Part shown: positions 47,825 to 64,000 of the stretch, in pieces
Layout: the number at the start of each line of letters is the position of its first letter
Position numbering within the stretch: position 1 is the first letter of the stretch
Notes under the pieces: generated by a model
What the model was told of the DNA's origin: nothing
Database searches by the model: none
The model's input: the letters and a program-made list of their open reading frames with translations, nothing else
Assembly (NCBI RefSeq): GCF_900964775.1
Contig: NC_041820.1
Coordinates: 18,774,501 to 18,838,500, forward strand
DNA from: Scleropages formosus
Lineage: Eukaryota > Chordata > Actinopteri > Osteoglossiformes > Osteoglossidae
Reading direction: 5' to 3'
DNA: 64,000 bases
Translations under genes and position numbers: made by a program

Positions 47825-49199
47825 TCAGTGAGTTCTCAGACAGTATATTTCAGTTATATTTTGGCTGCAATAAAAATCACATGCTTCTGTACAAATGTAC
47901 ACTTGTCCCACTTTCAGATTAAACAAATTACCCACGTCTAAGTGTTCCATGTCTTCAAAAGGGTCAGTATTAGTTCTCCTGCTTCTCTCTGTAGTGCCAA
48001 ATTGCTTTCCTTTGACAGAGAGGTCTTTCCATTTCTTCCTAGGAGAGACAGGACTGAATAACTAATGAGAGTGAATCTCAGAGATGATCGAAAATCCTTT
48101 GGAACCCAATAGAAGAAGATCTTTAGAGGTCCAAGATGGAGCTAGACACTTCCTTGATATGGTTTTCCAAACTGCGGCTAGTATAGCATTCTAAGCTTCT
48201 GGTTCCCACCTGTGGGTCGGCCATGTCCCCCTGGTGCGAACCTCTATCTGTGCGGAAGGGGTGGTGGCCTGCTCTGCCAGGTCCTTCAGAAAGTCAAAGA
48301 GCTTCTCCGACTCAATACACTGCTTCCTACGAATGACAACACCCACAGAAATGGTTATACTTCAGCAATAAATAATTTGCATCCCTCTAAAACCTACTAG
48401 ACACTGATTTCCCATTTTAAAGGGCAGCAATCTAAGTATATAATCATTGATACTCACATGTGGGCTATTGACATCACCCTACTGTGCTTTGACTGAGTGA
48501 TCTGACTGGTCTTCATCAGGAAGGATTTCAAGAACATCTCCAATGCTCTGGCTGATCACAAAAGCTAAGGAAGCAAGAACCATTCTGAAGAGAAACGCTA
48601 ATGTTGAATAATACACTGTTCCAACATGGTATGCTATGGACCAGTGTGACGGAACAGGTACAGAGTCAATCAAGTTTGCTGTAATGTTAACTGATAGAAG
48701 GTCAAAGGTCAGTTCACCATGTTATCATCACGTTAGCGACACAAAACCCAACGTGCGCAACAACACGCGCCAACTGGACAAACTTTTAATGACCGCATAA
48801 CTTTGGAAACCTAGAATTGGACAGTGAAAATGAAATGAGTTTTTAAGGAGTAAGGATTTAGAACGTGGCCCTTGACGGTACGTTTGGGGACAGGCTATTC
48901 AGCCTCAGGTGAGCAGAACGCTGAAGCTGACGACGAAACGGCACGTGCCGTAAAGCCTGCCGCCGCGAGGATACAGATGATGACGGGCACGGCGGTCGCA
49001 ATCCTCCCCACTTCCGTGTCCTTCTGCATGATCTTCTTGATGCGACCCTGCTTGGAAAACGGGCGGGACGCTCAGGTGTTACATACGCCGGCCGAAATTA
49101 CAGCGGGAAGAAGCGTTTCGAGCGTCGCTGACGCCCCCCCCCTCGTGAAGTACTTACTGGTGGGAAGCGAACGTTGTACTTTCTTTTCTGCCCTGGCAT
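47825..49199 (-). CDS. DRAP1 (NC2-alpha)-like histone-fold protein, divergent paralogue
   Basis: Five exons join in phase into 179 residues: 49158-49199, 48975-49047, 48458-48551, 48210-48326, 47825-48038. The first exon encodes MPGQKRKYNVRFPP, like the human DRAP1 start; next come RIKKIMQKDTEVGRIATAVP, RALEMFLKSFLMKTSQITQS and KQCIESEKLFDFLKDL, the complete NC2-alpha histone fold (about residues 10-95). DRAP1 pairs with DR1 on TBP-DNA and represses RNA polymerase II transcription. After the fold it differs: the usual RRGRK-type, acidic and Pro-rich tail is replaced by a basic stretch (RKKWKDLSVKGKQF). The last exon is the least certain, since an internal donor at about 47936 could splice to a further exon. 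Human DRAP1 lies on chromosome 11, so this copy beside ahsa1 and sel1l is probably a fish paralogue or a relocated gene. All splice sites are GT-AG. Confidence 0.85.
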
Positions 49200-49420
49200 G
49201 TTGTGGGTTCAGCGCCCGCCGCTGTGGGTTACATTTCGGACAGTTTGGACGGGCCGCTGCCTTCAGCTCCATTTGTGTCTTTCACAGGAAGTCAGCGGGA
49301 CTCTCGGTAAATGGAGCCGCGACGCTTTCTTTGCTTTGCTCCTCGAAACGATCCTCAAAAACGCAGCGAGCGGAGAAACTTACATTTTATCAGTGATATT
49401 TTTTTTTCCCCGCAACCGAC
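48860..49420. promoter_or_regulatory. CpG-rich promoter region of the DRAP1-like gene
   Basis: CG-dense sequence covers exons 1-2 and extends about 200 bases upstream of the minus-strand start codon at 49199, ending in a T-rich tract. This fits a housekeeping-type promoter. Confidence 0.55.
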
Positions 49421-49499
49421 TCCCCGTCGCGTTCATTTTCTTTTTCTTATTTTTTTTTTTTTTCAAAAACAGTAGTAAAACGTAGCGCACCGCAGAATT

Positions 49500-50680
49500 G
49501 TTCGCGTCATCATGTTTTATATTATATTGAATTACGCACTTTGTCTAACTACTATTATTTTAGTAGAAGTGCGATTACGACGCCGTAGGGTAATTAACCT
49601 AATAGGTATCGGCCCAAATCAATGGTATTAAACGCAGTGCCATTAAAAATCATCATGTTCGGTGTAATAATCTGGAAATAGCCGGACATTGAGGAATTCC
49701 ACTGTGTAAGTGAACATATCCGCTTATGGAAAGTGGAACTGCGACTAAGTTTTAGCAAACAATTTATTATTCGCGTATTTCTAAAAAATGAATTGAAACG
49801 CGGAGGAGAAACATATAATAATTATTCACATAATTGATTGATTTAGCAACACAACGATGTCGAGGCTCCGCACAAATTTGAGTTAATCTCTGTCTGTTAA
49901 GGAATTTATTTTTTAAACACTGAGATCTTAGAAAGCCCAGACCCTAACGTGCGATGTACGAGTGAAACGTGTCCAGTTTTGTCCTTCAGCTCCGCTAAAC
50001 AGCAGGTGTCTGCGCTTTTCCGGCTGAATCACAGTAATTCGTTCCGACAAACCACTCCGTTCGGCGAATCCCCGTTGTGAGGGGATGGGAAGAGTATGAT
50101 TTCTCATGGAAAAAATAATAGGTTACTGGATGAGAAATGTGTCGGCTAAAATTAAACGACCAACATTGTTCATTTAGATGTCTGTGAGTCGTGACAACAG
50201 CAACAGCTTCATATTTTTTTGTAACTGAACACGTTTTTCTAGCCGATCCTTTAATTTTGTACCTCCATTCATTAATTTATTATCAATAACCTGTTGTCCA
50301 GTGCAGGGTCACAGTGCTCTGCAGCCAGTGCACATGAGGAACAATAAACGGTACCCTAGATGGAGACGTTTTGGTCATCTGGCTTACTGAAATTTATGAT
50401 CCAAAGTTCCAAACACCTTCTGTGTCACTTTGCAAATTACACTGACTTTGTGCTTAGATGTGCTGTGTAGTGTTTACTGTATCCTAAATTGGTACAGTAA
50501 AAATGACTGTTCACTATAAGGTAAGGAATTGTAATTTAACATTAATGTGCTTCACAGAAAAGCATGAACTACATGAATTGAATGTGGTGCTTGTTTTTAC
50601 ATTTTAATGGTTTTCATTGAATTTGGTGAATAAATGTCATTGGTTGTGATTTAGTATGACATGATATTCTTCCATGTTTG
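49500..50680. other. Intergenic, no gene seen
   Basis: AT-rich spacer between the DRAP1-like promoter and the sel1l upstream region. No exon or repeat is recognised. Confidence 0.35.
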
Positions 50681-50683
50681 GAT

Positions 50684-50760
50684 TTATTCATTTAGCAGAT
50701 GCTTTTCTCCAAAGTGATGTACATCTCAGAGAAAATACAATTTATGCGTTACGTTAGGCG
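50684..50760. repeat. Short SINE/DANA-like end fragment
   Basis: ATTTATTCATTTAGCAGATG followed by CTTTTCTCCAAAGTGATGTA, the module shared by two repeat families in this window. Confidence 0.55.
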
Positions 50761-50954
50761 AAAGAGAGATATAGTTGCACACATGCGATTCTTAAGTAAA
50801 CTTATTTTTCTTTCCACTTTATGCACCAGTGTTCATCACATGAGTAGGTGCATAAAACTCAGAATAGACAAATCCTGATCATCTTCCTACAATTTTTTTA
50901 AAAATATTTGTCATTACACAAAAAAGTGTAATAGAATTAAGTTTCTGTACATAG

Positions 50955-51550
50955 CTGGACCCCTGAGCAACGGAGGAAAGTATTGGATGAGATGTCTTTC
51001 ACCTTATTTCTGTTCGGAGAATACGAAAGGATGCCTTCAGCCCTCGGTGTCTGTCTGCCACCTGTTAAACATGGTATGGGATCCATAATGTTATGGCCAT
51101 CATACTATAATAATTAGGTCTACTAATTTATCTGCATGGTTGTATAAAGGCCAAAGAATATGAAACTGTTTTACAGGACCAGGTGGACCCTATGTTGCAA
51201 ATGGTGTTCTCTCATTATGGTCACATATTTCAGGATCATACTGTCTACATGTACACTGCTAAACAAATTCAAGAGGGGTTTCATTAACACAACTAGGAAG
51301 TCAAATGCCTTCTGTGGTCTCCCTAGTCACTAGATCATCATTGAACCTTTAGGGAACGTTCTGTGGTGCAGAATATGAAGTAGATGTCCACCTCCATCAT
51401 TCCTCAAAGAACTGGATGCTTTTTTTGGAGAATGGTGCAACATCCCACTATGCACAGTTCAGGACTTGTAAGACAACACTCCAAGAAGAATTCAAGGTGT
51501 TCTGAAGGCAAAGGGTGGCCCTACTTATTAGGTCCTTGATGTTACAATGT
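50955..51550 (+). pseudogene. Degraded Tc1/mariner-type transposase remnant
   Basis: Translated pieces in different frames follow the order of Tc1-like transposase: WTPEQRRKVL, then PPVKHGMGSIML (compare the common HGGGSVMVW), then GPGGPYVANGVL, NGATSHYAQF near the usual DN-P-H position, and AKGGPTY before a stop at about 51525. Several frameshifts and stops make it a dead plain DNA transposon. No inverted ends were found. Confidence 0.6.
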
Positions 51551-51904
51551 TATGTTTTATTTTTGTCCGTCCCTTGTATACGTGTTCCTGGACGGTCATA
51601 ATTATATAGTTAGGTGGCTTAGACTTGAGTTATAATTTACATTTATTAATTTAGCAGACTTTTTTTTTTTCCCCCCAAGAAATGTACAACTAAAAGTAAA
51701 ACTTACTACCAGATATTACTGTACTTATATTTTGTACCCTTTCATTTAAAGTCTAAATGTGTCAAAAAATAAAATACTGTTTAAGGGTTTAAAATTGTTA
51801 TACTAATACTGGGGTATAGTGAGTACCCAGTGTGAAGACAGATGTGTCTTTTCAGTGAACGTTTCTTTGTTGATAGAAGAGGGGTCAGTATGTGTTTGTG
51901 AGAT

Positions 51905-52040
51905 TTTAGAGTCGTGACCTTGTGGAAGGACCTAGGTTCGAGTCCCCGCTCTTCACTGTCGTTAACCTTGAGCAAAGTACTTACTTAGAATTGATACAGC
52001 GAATATAATTCATGGGTAAATAAAGCGTCAGGTGGTACTT
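51905..52040 (+). repeat. Degenerate tRNA-derived SINE (family 2-like)
   Basis: Contains GGTTCGAGTCCCCGC (perfect box-B-like segment), CTTGAGCAAAGTACTTACTT, ATTCATGGGTAAATAAAGCG and TCAGGTGG in the family 2 order, but it is diverged and lacks a clear head. Confidence 0.6.
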
Positions 52041-52199
52041 AAAATAAAAAACGTGAAAATGTAGGCGATTGAGTCAATGTGACGCCAGCACAAAAGATTT
52101 TGTAACTAAAAGTTGTTCGTTTGGTATTAAAAAAAAAAAAAAAATAGAGGACTATATTTTGCCCATTCTTGAACATTAGAGGAAACTGAAGAATCACTT

Positions 52200-52778
52200 G
52201 CAGTGTTCAGTTTATATTTTTAGTTGTTTGCGCGAGCTGTATCAAATGCCAACGCCATTGGTCCACGTGCAAGAACGTAGCAAATAGAGAAGAGACGTGT
52301 AATGCTGATTTCGGCCAATCCGCTCGCAGTGCGGGTGTGGAGGCGTTACTCTTTGAGAAGTATTTATTGGATGATGACTGTCACAGCGCTCAGCGGTTGG
52401 CTACAGCTTCATACAGCGGGTGGTGATTGGTCTGTCCCTAAAGCGTTGCAGTATTTAGCTTTGGTGGTAAACGGTTTAAATGTTTATAGTAGATAATAAT
52501 AGTTGTGAGATCATGCAGTAAAATCAGTCTAGAGAGAGTTATGAGCGGTGACCTGCGTGATTAATTTCAGTGTCATTGTGCCATGGACGCGTTGAGCTCG
52601 TAAACAGCTGCAACAGCAGGGAAAGTTGAGAAGAACCCACGTGAAATTCGCGGCAGCTTGTGCAGTTTGTGGATGACAACCTAGAATGCGACTGTTTACG
52701 GCATGAACTCGTGTTTGGATCGAATATGAAGTTTTATTTAACTAGAATCGCGAATTGAAAGTTACAGACTCACTGATT
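52200..52778 (+). promoter_or_regulatory. sel1l promoter and 5' UTR with multiple CCAAT boxes
   Basis: CCAAT-type boxes occur at 52257 (reverse), 52315, 52366 (reverse) and 52426 (reverse). The region is CpG-containing and ends at the start codon at 52779. Clustered CCAAT boxes bind NF-Y, which cooperates with ATF6 on ER-stress elements. Confidence 0.6.
52257..52267 (+). promoter_or_regulatory. ERSE-II element in the sel1l promoter
   Basis: ATTGGTCCACG matches the ER-stress response element II consensus ATTGG-N-CCACG exactly, 512 bases before the sel1l start codon. It is a binding site type for NF-Y plus ATF6/XBP1. SEL1L is a known unfolded-protein-response target in mammals, so function is likely though not shown here. 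Confidence 0.65.
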
Positions 52779-63125
<10,347 letters not shown>

Positions 63126-64000
63126 AAAGTCTCATTGGAAGTGTGCAGTGAAGCATTGAAAGCAACCAGACTGTGTCTCTCAGGGTGGCTTTTTTTTTTT
63201 TTTTTGGGTAATGGCCACTATGCCAGGACCACCCTAATGTCATGTTTTCATTGGAACAGCTCCAAGAAGTCTTCCATCAAGCTGCTAGAAGGTGACAAGA
63301 TGGGCAATCAGTTTTTCTTGGAAAATGAAGTGAGATGGGGGGTGGAATATTCCAGGACTTTGAAGAAAAACTGTTGATCGCAGACGTTCTCTTCCAAAAA
63401 AGTTGAATCTGAGCCAGTAGCGGTACACGACACCCCTTCATTTAATAAGTAACACAGATACCCCATAAAGGGGAAGTGAAGACATCAAAAATGAAATTTG
63501 TTCATATTTTGACTAGTTATGAATCCTGTACAAGTGTTCTATAATGCTACTAGCAACATATGCTGATGAAGGATATTCCTTATGGAACAGGTTCTGCATG
63601 TTATATTTCATATCCTGTAATCTTACTCTGTTGCTGTTTGGAACCCTGATCTTGCCAGGAACAAGTCCTGCATTTGTTAGTTATGACATGAAGGTACAGT
63701 ATTTAAATGAATTTGGCAGAATTAAGATTTTTTTTTTTTGTGAGGTGTTTCAGTGCACTTTTAGAGTTGATGGGATGCTCAGCTTACCAACACAAAGTTA
63801 GCTTAAAGCTTGTAAATATTTAAAATTGAAGAGGATTTAAGATAAGTGACTTTAATTGTAAATTGAGGGAGCACTGTTACAATTCCAAGTCAGGTTGTTC
63901 ATATCTTGTGCTAAAATTATAAACAGATCCCAGTTTTTACCATGTTTAAAATGAAGTGGTTACTTGAATTTGTTCTACTAAATTGCTTGTATTTTAGTTT
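63126..64000 (+). other. Probable sel1l 3' UTR
   Basis: Follows the stop codon at 63125. No canonical AATAAA was seen before the window ends, so the transcript may continue beyond 64000 or use a variant signal. No further gene is recognised. Confidence 0.45.

Noticed and set aside
48479-48673. Minus-strand frame reading MVLASLAFVISQSIGDVLEI
   Set aside because: It is the wrong frame of DRAP1-like exon 3; the correct frame reads RALEMFLKSFLMKTSQITQS and joins its neighbours in phase.

Overview
The window looks like nuclear DNA of a ray-finned fish. It holds vertebrate-type multi-exon genes with GT-AG introns, CpG-rich promoters, long (TG)n tracts, Tc1/mariner-type fossils and many copies of tRNA-derived SINEs. 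The commonest SINE (about 19 copies) resembles one I associate with bonytongue fishes (Osteoglossiformes, for example arowana), but that species guess is tentative. The protein-coding genes resemble a human 14q24-q32 gene neighbourhood.

Layout. 1-3.2 kb: AT-rich flank plus a CpG-rich block that looks like a promoter and first exon of a minus-strand gene leaving the window on the left; its identity is unknown. 3.2-19.7 kb: no gene recognised; a repeat yard of SINEs, nested insertions and short inverted-repeat DNA transposons. 19.78-24.1 kb: gpr132-like G-protein-coupled receptor on the minus strand, one coding exon, with a probable CpG-rich 5' UTR exon about 3 kb upstream. 26.6-27.3 kb: a second, CpG-decayed copy of that 5' exon, placed inside a SINE and itself split by a LINE tail. 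28.0-35.8 kb: vipas39 (minus, 18 coding exons, 488 residues). 36.7-46.5 kb: ahsa1 (plus, 9 exons, 337 residues), head-to-head with vipas39. 47.8-49.2 kb: a DRAP1/NC2-alpha-like histone-fold gene (minus, 5 exons assembled), tail-to-tail with ahsa1. 52.8-63.1 kb: sel1l (plus, 21 exons, 745 residues).

I assembled the exon chains by hand from reading frame, splice sites and remembered human proteins; all phases close. Functions are drawn from family knowledge. AHSA1 stimulates the Hsp90 ATPase, SEL1L is the membrane adaptor of the HRD1 ER-associated degradation complex, VIPAS39 works with VPS33B in endosome and lysosome trafficking, GPR132 is a lipid/proton-linked receptor, and DRAP1 with DR1 represses TBP-dependent transcription. 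Two stress genes carry matching promoter motifs: a TTC-TA-GAA heat-shock element before ahsa1 and an exact ERSE-II before sel1l.

The points most worth following are the duplicated gpr132 promoter/exon with its nested insertion history, the divergent DRAP1-like gene, the ERSE-II motif, and pairs of inverted SINEs inside vipas39 and sel1l introns. I recognised no retroviral or other capsid-bearing element, CRISPR array, rRNA or tRNA gene.
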